Source: Tistrella mobilis (GTDB lineage: Bacteria > Pseudomonadota > Alphaproteobacteria > Tistrellales > Tistrellaceae). From it: a stretch of 64,000 nucleotides of DNA. The position numbers and the translations under genes are program-made. The first letter of the stretch is position 1. Each line of letters begins with the position of its first letter. The notes below the pieces were generated by a model. That model searched no databases. It was not told the DNA's origin and saw only the letters and a program-made list of their open reading frames with translations. Location: assembly GCF_039634785.1 (NCBI RefSeq), contig NZ_JBBIAB010000010.1, positions 152,036 to 216,035 of the forward strand, written 5' to 3'. Of this stretch, positions 36,590-45,359 are shown one piece after another.

Positions 36590-37228
36590 TCAGCCCTCCG
36601 GGGTGATGCGGGTGGTGCGCGGCAGGGCCGCCAGCCGGTCGCCCGCCGTCAGCACGATATCCAGGCCGCGGGGATAGAGCGGCGCCAGCGCCGCGCGGGC
36701 GGCAACGAAGCCGGCCGGCAGCCCGGTCACAGCCAGATGCGCCGCCCCGTCGATACCGGGCCCTTCCAGCCGCCAGCCGGCGGCCGTTGCGGTCGACAGC
36801 GTCTCGACCTCGATCACCAGCGTGGTGGAGCGGTCGGGATAGGCATCGGTGCCGAGGGCGAAACGATCGGGCGCCGGCATCGTCTCGGGATCGCCGATCA
36901 CCGCGAAGGCCGCCTTGTCGGGGGCGACCGCCAGCGGTGCGCCGGTGTGAAAGCGCAGATAAGGCAGCGCCGGGGCCGAGACCCGGTCCAGCCAGACGGG
37001 GGTGTCGTGATCGGCCAGCGCCAGCAGCACGGCGGCGGCGGCGCGCGACAGCGGCCGGTCCAGCCCCGGCACCGCCGTCACCCTGGCGATACGGCCGGGG
37101 CGGGCCATGGCGTCCAGCACGGCGCGAAAGGTGGTCTGGGCATCGCCGACCGGGTCGGGGAAGCCGGGGGCAAGGCTGGCGAGCGGGGCCGCCGCCGGCA
37201 TGTCAGGGCTCAGGCTCATCCGTGTCAC
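36590..37228 (-). CDS. phnH: PhnH, core subunit of the C-P lyase complex
   Basis: 212 residues. PGFPDPVGDAQTTFRAVLDA near the start, FHTGAPLA in the middle and RGLDIVLTAGDRLAALPRTT at the end fit PhnH. It is part of the PhnGHIJ core. Its start overlaps the phnG stop by 4 nt and its stop lies 4 nt before phnI. Confidence 0.94.
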   Translation of the reverse strand: MTRMSLSPDMPAAAPLASLAPGFPDPVGDAQTTFRAVLDAMARPGRIARVTAVPGLDRPLSRAAAAVLLALADHDTPVWLDRVSAPALPYLRFHTGAPLAVAPDKAAFAVIGDPETMPAPDRFALGTDAYPDRSTTLVIEVETLSTATAAGWRLEGPGIDGAAHLAVTGLPAGFVAARAALAPLYPRGLDIVLTAGDRLAALPRTTRITPEG

Positions 37229-37755
37229 TCCCCGCGCACCATGGTGAAGAACTCCACCCGGCTCGCCGCCGCCTTGCGTGAGGCCAGGGCCCGGGCTGCG
37301 GCCTGTTCCGCCGCCAGCGGCTCGACCAGGTCGCGCATCAGCTGCGGGCCGTGGGACCCGGTCTGGAGCAGCGCGTCCAGAACCGCCACCAGTTCGGCCT
37401 TCACCCGGTCGCGCCCGGCGACATAACCGACCCCGGCCTCACCGTCCTTCAGCCGCACCACGGCGCGCGAGACGGTCATCTCGCCCAGATTGAACCGGGC
37501 CCCTGCCCCGCCCGCGCGGCCGCGGACCATGGCCAGACCGGTTTCCGGGCGGCGCAGGGCCACCGCCCCCGCCAGCACACCGGCCCGGCCGCCGGGCAGA
37601 TCATCCAGCGCCGCCTGCAACCGGCCACGATCGGCACGGGCCAGCACCGCCAGCCAGCGCCTGCGCGCCACCTGATCCGCCGCCTCGCCGGCCGTTTCCG
37701 CCGTGCCGCCGGCCGTTTCCGCCGTGCCGCCGGCCATTCCCGCCGTCATCGTCAT
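37225..37755 (-). CDS. phnG: PhnG, core subunit of the C-P lyase complex
   Basis: 176 residues. ARRRWLAVLARADRGRLQAA, GLAMVRGRAGG and NLGEMTVSRAVVRL, plus a C-terminal ASRKAAASRVEFFTMVRGE, match PhnG. The N-terminus has a GTAETAG repeat. ATG 37755 is chosen because GGAAGGA precedes it; an in-frame ATG at 37821 falls inside the probable PhnF operator and is less likely. It is the first gene of phnGHIJKLMN. Confidence 0.93.
   Translation of the reverse strand: MTMTAGMAGGTAETAGGTAETAGEAADQVARRRWLAVLARADRGRLQAALDDLPGGRAGVLAGAVALRRPETGLAMVRGRAGGAGARFNLGEMTVSRAVVRLKDGEAGVGYVAGRDRVKAELVAVLDALLQTGSHGPQLMRDLVEPLAAEQAAARALASRKAAASRVEFFTMVRGE
37687..37747. repeat. 21-bp tandem repeat in the 5' end of phnG
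   Basis: Two perfect 21-bp units (37687-37707 and 37708-37728) and a partial third encode GTAETAG repeated in the PhnG N-terminus. The unit is a multiple of three, so length changes would keep the frame. Confidence 0.75.
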
Positions 37756-37810
37756 CGGACTTGTTCCTTCCGTACCCGCGTCGAAGCGGATGTCGACAAC
37801 CTGGTATATT

Positions 37811-37820
37811 TGTATAGACA
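37811..37820. promoter_or_regulatory. Candidate PhnF operator overlapping a phnG -10 element
   Basis: TGTATAGACA contains GT-A-TA-G-AC, the pattern of HutC/PhnF-type GntR operators (GTnTAnAC). On the minus strand the same bases include TATACA, a possible -10 for phnG. Position in the phnG/phnF divergent gap fits repression by PhnF. Confidence 0.5.
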
Positions 37821-37877
37821 TCCGTATCTCTTATGGGCATGATGCCTCCATCACCGCCCGAGGGCAAGCCCGGGAGG

Positions 37878-37895
37878 GTGACGTTTGCATGACGC
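37878..37895 (-). promoter_or_regulatory. Second Pho-box-like direct repeat, phnG/phnF gap
   Basis: GTGACGT-TTGC-ATGACGC is a 7-4-7 repeat in the same orientation and of the same form as the site upstream of phnC. No -10 lies at the usual 10-nt spacing; the nearest phnG -10 candidate is about 60 nt away. Activation geometry is therefore uncertain. Confidence 0.45.
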
Positions 37896-37929
37896 TGCGG
37901 TACCGCAGCAGGACCAGAAGGGGGATCGG

Positions 37930-38697
37930 ATGGCCATCGACCGGGAACCGGGGGTGACGCTCTGGCGGCAGATCGAACGGGTGCTCGCCGACGAGATTCA
38001 GCGCGGCATCATGACGCCGGGTGCCCAGCTCGCCACCGAACACCAGCTGGCGGAACGCTTCGGGGCCAACCGCCACACCGTCCGCCGCGCGATCCGCGAA
38101 TTGAAGACCCGCGGCTTGATCCGGGTGGAACAGGGTCGCGGCACCTTCGTGCATGAAAACGTGATGGACTACGCCCTGGGGCCCCGCACCCGGTTCAGCG
38201 CCAATCTGAAAGCGCAGGAGCGGCGCCCCGCCGGCATGCTGCTGGAAGCGGCCGCCGTTGCCGCCACCGGCCGCATCGCCGAGGGGCTGGGCGTTCCGGA
38301 AGGGGCGCCGCTGATCTATCTCACCACCCTCTCCTTCGCCGACAACGTGCCGGTCAGCCTGGGGCGGCATTACCTGGATTTCGAACGCTTCCGCGGCATC
38401 GACGAGGTGTTCCGCGAGACGCCCTCCATGACCCTCGCCCTCACCCGTTTCGACATCCACGACTATACCCGCGGCCGCACCCGCATCACCGCGCGCATGC
38501 CCTCCGCCGAAGAGGCCGGCCTGCTGCGCCAGCCGCCGAACCGGCCGGTGCTCAAGACGGAATACATCGACGTCGATGTAAATGGCCGCCCCGTCCAGTA
38601 CGGCATCACCCTGTTTGCCGGCGATCGGGTTCAGATCGTCACCGACCCGCGCCATCCGGACGCCGCAGACAGAACCGATGCATCGACATCGATGTAA
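37930..38697 (+). CDS. phnF: PhnF, GntR/HutC-family regulator of phosphonate genes
   Basis: 255 residues. The winged helix-turn-helix is residues 10-75 (ATEHQLAERFGANRHTVRRA, then LIRVEQGRGTFV), followed by a UTRA effector domain (PLIYLTTLSFADNVPVSLGR, then LKTEYIDVDVNGRPVQYG). PhnF proteins repress phn genes in the absence of inducer. It diverges from phnG. ATG 37930 follows AAGGGGG; an earlier in-frame ATG at 37885 lies inside the Pho-like site. A 19-bp sequence from its coding region recurs at the stop codon. Confidence 0.92.
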   Translation: MAIDREPGVTLWRQIERVLADEIQRGIMTPGAQLATEHQLAERFGANRHTVRRAIRELKTRGLIRVEQGRGTFVHENVMDYALGPRTRFSANLKAQERRPAGMLLEAAAVAATGRIAEGLGVPEGAPLIYLTTLSFADNVPVSLGRHYLDFERFRGIDEVFRETPSMTLALTRFDIHDYTRGRTRITARMPSAEEAGLLRQPPNRPVLKTEYIDVDVNGRPVQYGITLFAGDRVQIVTDPRHPDAADRTDASTSM

Positions 38698-38850
38698 ATC
38701 GCCCGCAACGCCGCCGACCGCGGCATGACCCCGGAGAATTTCCCGCCCCGGGTCAATAACTTACGGCAGATCCCCGCAGCGAATTTCGGTCCACGGGTTG
38801 GTTTCGGCGTGCCGATCCCCTATATTTCGCTCGAACCCGCCACAACGACC

Positions 38851-39447
38851 ATGATCAGGACCCCTCGCTTGGTGACGATCAGCCGACGCGCGGCCCTCGG
38901 CCTTCTTGCCGGCGCCGCAGCTGCCACGGGTATCGCAGGAAACGCCCTGGCCCAGACCAACCCGGCCCCCGCAGGGGCACCGGATCCCGAGAACACCCTG
39001 GTCATGACCCTTGCGTCGGGCAAGGTTCTGATCCGCCTGCGTCCGGACATCGCGCCGGGGCATGTGGCGCGGATCAAGGAACTCACCCGGCAGGGTTTCT
39101 ATGACGGCGTGGTTTTTCACCGCGTCATCCCCGGCTTCATGGCCCAGACCGGCGACCCCACCGGCACCGGCCGTGGCGGGTCGGGCAAGAAGCTGAAGGC
39201 GGAACTGTCGAACACGCCCTTCCGGCGCGGCACCGTGGGCATGGCCCGCGGCAGCGACCTGGACAGCGGCGACAGCCAGTTCTTCATCTGCTACGACCGC
39301 GCCGGCCACCTCGACGGCAGCTATACCGTCTGGGGTGAAGTGGTCGAAGGCATGGATCTCGTCGACCGCATCGCGCCCGGCGAACCGCCGCGGCGCCCCG
39401 ACCGCATCGAGAAGATGCAGGTCCTGGCCGACGCAGCCCCGAAGTAA
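38851..39447 (+). CDS. Peptidyl-prolyl cis-trans isomerase (cyclophilin), Tat-exported
   Basis: 198 residues. The N-terminus has a twin-arginine signal (TISRRAALGLLAGAAAATG, cleavage near ALA-QT). The cyclophilin domain follows: GFYDGVVFHRVIPGFMAQTG with catalytic Arg, then SQFFICY and YTVWGEVVEGMD. It speeds proline isomerisation in periplasmic proteins. I chose ATG 38851 because the Tat signal begins there. A cytoplasmic paralogue lies 1.7 kb downstream. Confidence 0.9.
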   Translation: MIRTPRLVTISRRAALGLLAGAAAATGIAGNALAQTNPAPAGAPDPENTLVMTLASGKVLIRLRPDIAPGHVARIKELTRQGFYDGVVFHRVIPGFMAQTGDPTGTGRGGSGKKLKAELSNTPFRRGTVGMARGSDLDSGDSQFFICYDRAGHLDGSYTVWGEVVEGMDLVDRIAPGEPPRRPDRIEKMQVLADAAPK

Positions 39448-39455
39448 TCCCACAG

Positions 39456-39482
39456 CCGCGGCGGCCCGAAAGGCCGCCGCGG
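39456..39482 (+). terminator. GC-rich hairpin after the exported cyclophilin gene
   Basis: CCGCGGCGGCC pairs with GGCCGCCGCGG over 11 bp around a 5-nt loop, 9 nt after the stop. There is no T run, so termination by this element is uncertain. Confidence 0.45.
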
Positions 39483-39501
39483 GCCGTTCCATCTGTCCGT
39501 T

Positions 39502-39520
39502 TATCAACTCGAAGTTGATA
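39502..39520. promoter_or_regulatory. Perfect palindromic operator-like site
   Basis: TATCAACT-CGA-AGTTGATA has perfect 8-bp arms with a 3-bp centre. It lies 47 nt before the start of the methyltransferase-like gene, where a repressor (for example MarR- or TetR-like) would act. The regulator is not in the window. Confidence 0.6.
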
Positions 39521-39566
39521 GGTGATGCAGCAGACTTTCCGGATCAACAAGCAAGGAGGATCTCCC

Positions 39567-40445
39567 ATGAACAGCGGCCGTCCCGATACCAGTCTCTGGG
39601 GCCCCGGCAAGGCCATGTTCGATGATGTGTACAACCTCTCGGATCCGGCAGCGTACTGGCAGCGCCTGGCACCTCTCGATTACCAGACCCCCGAGATCGC
39701 CGCAGGCTTCTACCGCTCGCTGCTCGGCAGCCTGGCGGTGGCACGTGGCCGCGGGTCGCTGAAGCTGATCGATCTGTGCAGCGGCTACGGCGCGCTGCCG
39801 ATGATGTTGAACCACGACCTGCAGCCTGGCACGCTGCACCGGCTCTATACCGATCCCAAGCGCGCAGCCCAGCCTGATGATGCGGGCCGTATCGCCTATG
39901 ACCGCAACATGCTCCAGCGCCGCAAGGCGGCGGCCCAGCACCGCATCGCCGGTGTCGACGTGGCCGAAAATGCGCTGCGCTATTCCCGCACCGTCGGCCT
40001 GATCGAACGGGCCTTCGTCGAGGATCTGGAGGCGGCGGCGCCGAGCGACGAGCTGGCCCGCTGGGCGGCCGATACCGACGTGATCGTCGAGGCCGGCGGC
40101 ATGGGCTATGTCGGCGAGGCGACCATCGCCAGGCTGATTTCGGCGGCCGAAGACGGCCGCAAGCCCTGGGTGCTGTCGATGCCGGTGCGCACGGTCGACA
40201 CACGCGACCTGGAAGAAATGCTGGCCGATCACGGCTATGCGGTGGAACACAGCTCCAAGACGTTCCGCCACCGCCGCTTCCACGATCAGAGCGAGCAGAC
40301 CGCCGCGCTCGACCGCCTGGCCGATTTCGGCATCGACACCGGCGGCGCCGAAATCGACGGCTTCTACCGCGCCCGCCTGCTGGTCGCCCGCCCGACGGCG
40401 GAAGCCGCAGCCTGGCCCATCCAGGCCCTGCTGCCGGCAGCCTGA
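39567..40445 (+). CDS. SAM-dependent methyltransferase-like protein
   Basis: 292 residues. The class I methyltransferase motif I is visible as LIDLCSGYGALPMML (around residue 66), and the fold predicted from alternating hydrophobic strands is Rossmann-like. Its closest family was not recognised, and motif I (DLCSGYG) differs slightly from DxGxGxG, so catalysis is inferred only. AGGAGG at 39554-39559 gives a strong ribosome-binding site 7 nt before the ATG. A perfect 19-bp palindrome lies just upstream and a strong terminator downstream, so it is probably a separately regulated single gene. Confidence 0.7.
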   Translation: MNSGRPDTSLWGPGKAMFDDVYNLSDPAAYWQRLAPLDYQTPEIAAGFYRSLLGSLAVARGRGSLKLIDLCSGYGALPMMLNHDLQPGTLHRLYTDPKRAAQPDDAGRIAYDRNMLQRRKAAAQHRIAGVDVAENALRYSRTVGLIERAFVEDLEAAAPSDELARWAADTDVIVEAGGMGYVGEATIARLISAAEDGRKPWVLSMPVRTVDTRDLEEMLADHGYAVEHSSKTFRHRRFHDQSEQTAALDRLADFGIDTGGAEIDGFYRARLLVARPTAEAAAWPIQALLPAA

Positions 40446-40486
40446 CCTGCAGGATACGGCCCGGCTTTCAGCCGGCCAGAACGACG

Positions 40487-40520
40487 ACGGGTGATCGCCA
40501 CAGGCGGTCACCCGTTTTTT
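40487..40520 (+). terminator. Intrinsic terminator of the methyltransferase-like gene
   Basis: A 13-bp stem (ACGGGTGATCGCC with GGCGGTCACCCGT, one wobble pair) has a 3-nt loop and a run of six T. It lies 42 nt after the stop codon. Confidence 0.85.
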
Positions 40521-40640
40521 GTGGGGTGCGCCCCGCTACCAGGCCGGCAAGTGCCGGTCGGGGGCGGACAGTCTGCAGCAGGCCGCTCGTTTGCCCCTGC
40601 GCTCGCAGCTGATATGATCGGACCTAAGAGAGGTGCGATC

Positions 40641-40883
40641 ATGTCCAATGTCCATCTGACGGAACCGATGCGGGACTATGTCGACGGCCTGATCAGGTCG
40701 GGGGCCTATGCCAATCTCAGTGAAGTTGTACGCGCAGGGATCCGCCTGTTGATGGAGAAGGACGACGCCCGGCAGTTTTATGCGTTGAAAGCCGAGCTTG
40801 GAACCGCCGCTGCTGCGGCGGAGGGTGGAGCTTGCGTCGAATTCGACCCACGAGGATTCGAACCCGATGCCTTCAAGCGCTGA
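40641..40883 (+). CDS. ParD-like (CC2985-type) ribbon-helix-helix antitoxin
   Basis: 80 residues. The N-terminal ribbon-helix-helix (SNVHLTEPMRDYVDGLI, then SEVVRAGIRLLME) is typical of ParD/CC2985 antitoxins, with a variable toxin-binding tail. AGAGG lies 7 nt before the ATG. A ParE toxin gene normally follows, often overlapping. None is intact here; only a weak remnant may be present at 40892. It therefore appears to be an orphan antitoxin. Confidence 0.8.
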   Translation: MSNVHLTEPMRDYVDGLIRSGAYANLSEVVRAGIRLLMEKDDARQFYALKAELGTAAAAAEGGACVEFDPRGFEPDAFKR

Positions 40884-40891
40884 TCGTCTGA

Positions 40892-40975
40892 ATGGCGGTC
40901 AACCTCTCTGATCTCGCCCTGCGGGGTCGGAGAACAGTGGCTTCTATATCCGGACCTTTCGACGCATTCCGCCGC
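40892..40975 (+). pseudogene. Possible decayed ParE toxin remnant
   Basis: The first residues of a frame starting 8 nt after parD (AVNLSDLALRGRRTVASI) follow the LS..A..DL..I pattern of ParE N-termini. A shift of one base would then give FYIRTF, like the ParE I.YT..F segment. The remainder is not ParE-like. This is weak evidence. The whole 40884-41165 interval has no other feature. Confidence 0.25.
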
Positions 40976-41165
40976 CGATGCCCGCGACCGCACACCTCAC
41001 CGCCGCCGCCTTTTTCACCCCTCCGGCTTTTTCGCTCGCATCGGCGGATGATCGGGCTAGGATGGGGCGCGTCAGCGGTGAACCCGGTTGCGGGTGGTGC
41101 CGTATGGCTTTTTGACGATCCTGCATCCACATCCTTCCGACCACCCGTTACGGAGCCCTCCGCTC

Positions 41166-41645
41166 ATGACCGACACCGCGCTCGACCCCGAGAACACGCT
41201 GGTGATGACCCTGGACCACGGGACGGTGGTGATCCGCCTGCGTCCCGACCTCGCGCCCGGCCATGTCGCCCGCATGAAGGAACTTGCGCGCGAAGGCTTC
41301 TATGACGGCATCGTCTTCCATCGCGTGATCGAGGGCTTCATGGCCCAGACCGGCGACCCCACCGGCACCGGCCGGGGCGGTTCGGGCAAGAAGCTCAAGG
41401 CCGAGTTCACCAAGACCCCGTTCGAGCGCGGCGTGATCGGTGCGGCCCGCACCCCCGATCCGGACAGCGCCGACAGCCAGTTCTTCATCTGCTTCGCCCC
41501 CGCCCGCTTCCTCGACGGCCAGTACACCGTCTGGGGTGAGGTGGTCGAGGGCATGGAGGCGATCGACAAGATCGCCCGTGGCGAGCCGCCGCGGAAGCCG
41601 GATGCGATCAAGAGCCTGAAGGTCAAGGCCGACATCCAGGGCTGA
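41166..41645 (+). CDS. Peptidyl-prolyl cis-trans isomerase (cyclophilin), cytoplasmic
   Basis: 159 residues without a signal peptide. GFYDGIVFHRVIEGFMAQTG (catalytic Arg), SQFFICFAPARFLDGQYTVW and GEVVEGMEAIDKI cover the active site. It is closely similar to the Tat-exported cyclophilin 1.7 kb upstream, sharing DPTGTGRGGSGKKLKAE. The two are paralogues serving different compartments. recQ starts 9 nt after its stop. Confidence 0.92.
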   Translation: MTDTALDPENTLVMTLDHGTVVIRLRPDLAPGHVARMKELAREGFYDGIVFHRVIEGFMAQTGDPTGTGRGGSGKKLKAEFTKTPFERGVIGAARTPDPDSADSQFFICFAPARFLDGQYTVWGEVVEGMEAIDKIARGEPPRKPDAIKSLKVKADIQG

Positions 41646-41654
41646 CGCGCAACC

Positions 41655-43562
<1,908 letters not shown>

Positions 43563-43574
43563 CCCGCCCGGACC

Positions 43575-43654
43575 GATCCGGCGATGAAATCCCGGTTCAG
43601 TTCGCGAAGTCTCGGTTCAGGCGATGAAATCGCGGTTCAGGTGATGAAATCCCG
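43575..43654. repeat. 20-bp imperfect tandem repeat across the EAL gene stop codon
   Basis: Four 20-bp units lie at 43575-43594, 43595-43614, 43615-43634 and 43635-43654. On the minus strand the unit is CGSGATTTCATCRCCTGAAC; the copy nearest the gene encodes RDFIT plus the stop. The other copies run into the gap with recQ, and the third from the gene is most diverged. Confidence 0.75.
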
Positions 43655-45208
43655 GGCCGGCACCGGCCGGCCGAAGAACCAGCCCTGCCCCAGCGCATCG
43701 GGATGTTCCACCGCCAGATGGCAGGCCTGGGCCTCGGTCTCGATGCCTTCGACGATCACCTCGGCCCCCAGAAGACCCGCAAGCGCGAAGATCTGCGGCA
43801 CGATCGAGGCGCTGATCGCGCCGGTGCCGATCGCCCGGGTGAACAGCCGGTCGATCTTGATCGCATCCACCGGCAGCTCGCCCAGATGGGCCAGGCTGGA
43901 ATAGCCGGTACCGAAATCGTCGATATGAATGCGATAGCCGCGGTGGCGATACCGGGCCGCCGCCGGCGCCAGCTGCTGATATTCCGCGGTCGATCGCTCG
44001 GTGATCTCCAGCGCGATCCGCTCGGGCGCGATGCCGAGCCGGCGGGTCTCCGTCTCCAGCAGATCGAAGATGTCCGGATCGAGCAGATCCATGGTGGTGA
44101 CGTTGAGTGCCAGGCGGAAATCGCCCGGCCCTTTCAGATGCGGTGCCATTTCATCCAGCGCCCGGATCAGAACATAGCGGGCAAGCTCGCCACTCAACCC
44201 CGTCCGTTCGGCAACCGGCACGAAGATATCGGGCGGGATCTCGCCGCCATCGGGCCGGTCCCAGCGGATCAGCCCTTCGGCCCCCACGACCCCCCCGTCG
44301 CGGACCCGCACCACCGGCTGATAGACCAGCCGCAGACGCCCGGCGGCCAGCGCCCGGCGCAGATCCTGTTCGATCGACCCGCCCGGCCGGCGCCATTGGG
44401 TCATGGCCAGGGCCGAGGCGGCACCGGCCAGCGCCCCCAGCAGCCCCACCCCGGCCACCACCGGCATCGGCTGGCCCAGCATGCCGCGATCACCCGAGGC
44501 GATGGCGACGCAGATATCGAACCGTCGCGAGCAGGCGGCGGGATAGATGCGGCCTTCCAGCAACACCCCGCCCGCCGTCGGGCGCACGTTCAGGCTGCGG
44601 GTCGGCGTGCCGTCGCCGGTGCGGAAAACCCGGCCGGTGCTGCGGGCATAGCTGAAAACCAGCCGACCTTCATCGCGCATGAAGTCGTAGGCGGCATCCG
44701 AGATGAACACGATCGTCCGCCCGAGACTGACCATGTCGGTGGTGATGCGCCGGGCCGCCGGATTGCGGGAGGCGGTCCAGACCCGCGCGCCGCTCGGCGC
44801 TTCGTAATCCGGCGGATCCAGCGGGGTCGGCAGGTCCAGCTGCCCCCAGGCTGCCGTGCACAGGATCCGGTCGCCATCCAACCGGCCGACATCGCGGATG
44901 AAGCGCGAAACGAAGATCCGCTCGCGCAGCAGGGCCAGATCGAGCTCGGAACAGGCGGCCGCCATATCCGTGTTGGCGGCCACCAGCATCCGCGCCGCCT
45001 CGTCGGCGATCTCGTCCGATCGGGCCACCATCTCGGTCAGATGTGTCTCAAGCGTCGCATCCGACATTCGCCGGGCGACGAATTCTCCGCCCGCGAGCGC
45101 AAGCGCCGCCCCGGCCAGGGCCGCGGCGAACAGAAGCGGCATCAGCCAGCTGCGGCGAGCCCCCGTCCGATCGATCCATCCATAAAGACCCCGCGACAGC
45201 AGTGACAC
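43637..45208 (-). CDS. EAL-domain cyclic-di-GMP phosphodiesterase with CSS-type sensor
   Basis: 523 residues. A first membrane helix (about 20-40) is followed by a roughly 215-residue periplasmic domain with AACSELDLALLRERI (CSS-motif type, redox-sensing in relatives) and a Cys near DRILCTAAW. A second helix (PMPVVAGVGLLGALAG) leads to the EAL domain: AEGLIRWDRPDGG, LNVTTMDLL, ALEITERS, HIDDFGTGYSSLAHL and VEGIETEAQA. The metal-binding residues appear intact, so it should hydrolyse c-di-GMP, although the signature is EGLIR instead of EALLR. Start GTG 45208 has GAGGGG 6 nt upstream. Confidence 0.88.
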   Translation of the reverse strand: MSLLSRGLYGWIDRTGARRSWLMPLLFAAALAGAALALAGGEFVARRMSDATLETHLTEMVARSDEIADEAARMLVAANTDMAAACSELDLALLRERIFVSRFIRDVGRLDGDRILCTAAWGQLDLPTPLDPPDYEAPSGARVWTASRNPAARRITTDMVSLGRTIVFISDAAYDFMRDEGRLVFSYARSTGRVFRTGDGTPTRSLNVRPTAGGVLLEGRIYPAACSRRFDICVAIASGDRGMLGQPMPVVAGVGLLGALAGAASALAMTQWRRPGGSIEQDLRRALAAGRLRLVYQPVVRVRDGGVVGAEGLIRWDRPDGGEIPPDIFVPVAERTGLSGELARYVLIRALDEMAPHLKGPGDFRLALNVTTMDLLDPDIFDLLETETRRLGIAPERIALEITERSTAEYQQLAPAAARYRHRGYRIHIDDFGTGYSSLAHLGELPVDAIKIDRLFTRAIGTGAISASIVPQIFALAGLLGAEVIVEGIETEAQACHLAVEHPDALGQGWFFGRPVPARDFIT

Positions 45209-45238
45209 CTTAAACCCCTCGCCCCCGGATCGAGCACC

Positions 45239-45253
45239 GTTGCATCCTGCAAC
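45239..45253. promoter_or_regulatory. Inverted repeat in the EAL gene leader
   Basis: GTTGCA-TCC-TGCAAC is a perfect 15-bp palindrome, extended by CACC/GGTG with a small bulge. It sits 31-45 nt upstream of the GTG start in an otherwise AT-rich 151-bp gap, downstream of TATACA-like sequences. It could be an operator or an RNA hairpin. Confidence 0.4.
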
Positions 45254-45359
45254 CCGGTGGCTCGCGATTGGGAGTGTATATGTATAGATGCCGGAACGTA
45301 CAGAGGCAGGCAATGGAATTTATGGAGAATTTTCTTAAAAACCAATCGAAATCCATTAT

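Noticed and set aside
40892..41305. 137-codon open frame after parD
   Set aside because: It runs into the cyclophilin gene, is Pro/Arg-rich after the first 20 residues and has no ribosome-binding site. Only its first part is kept as a possible ParE remnant.
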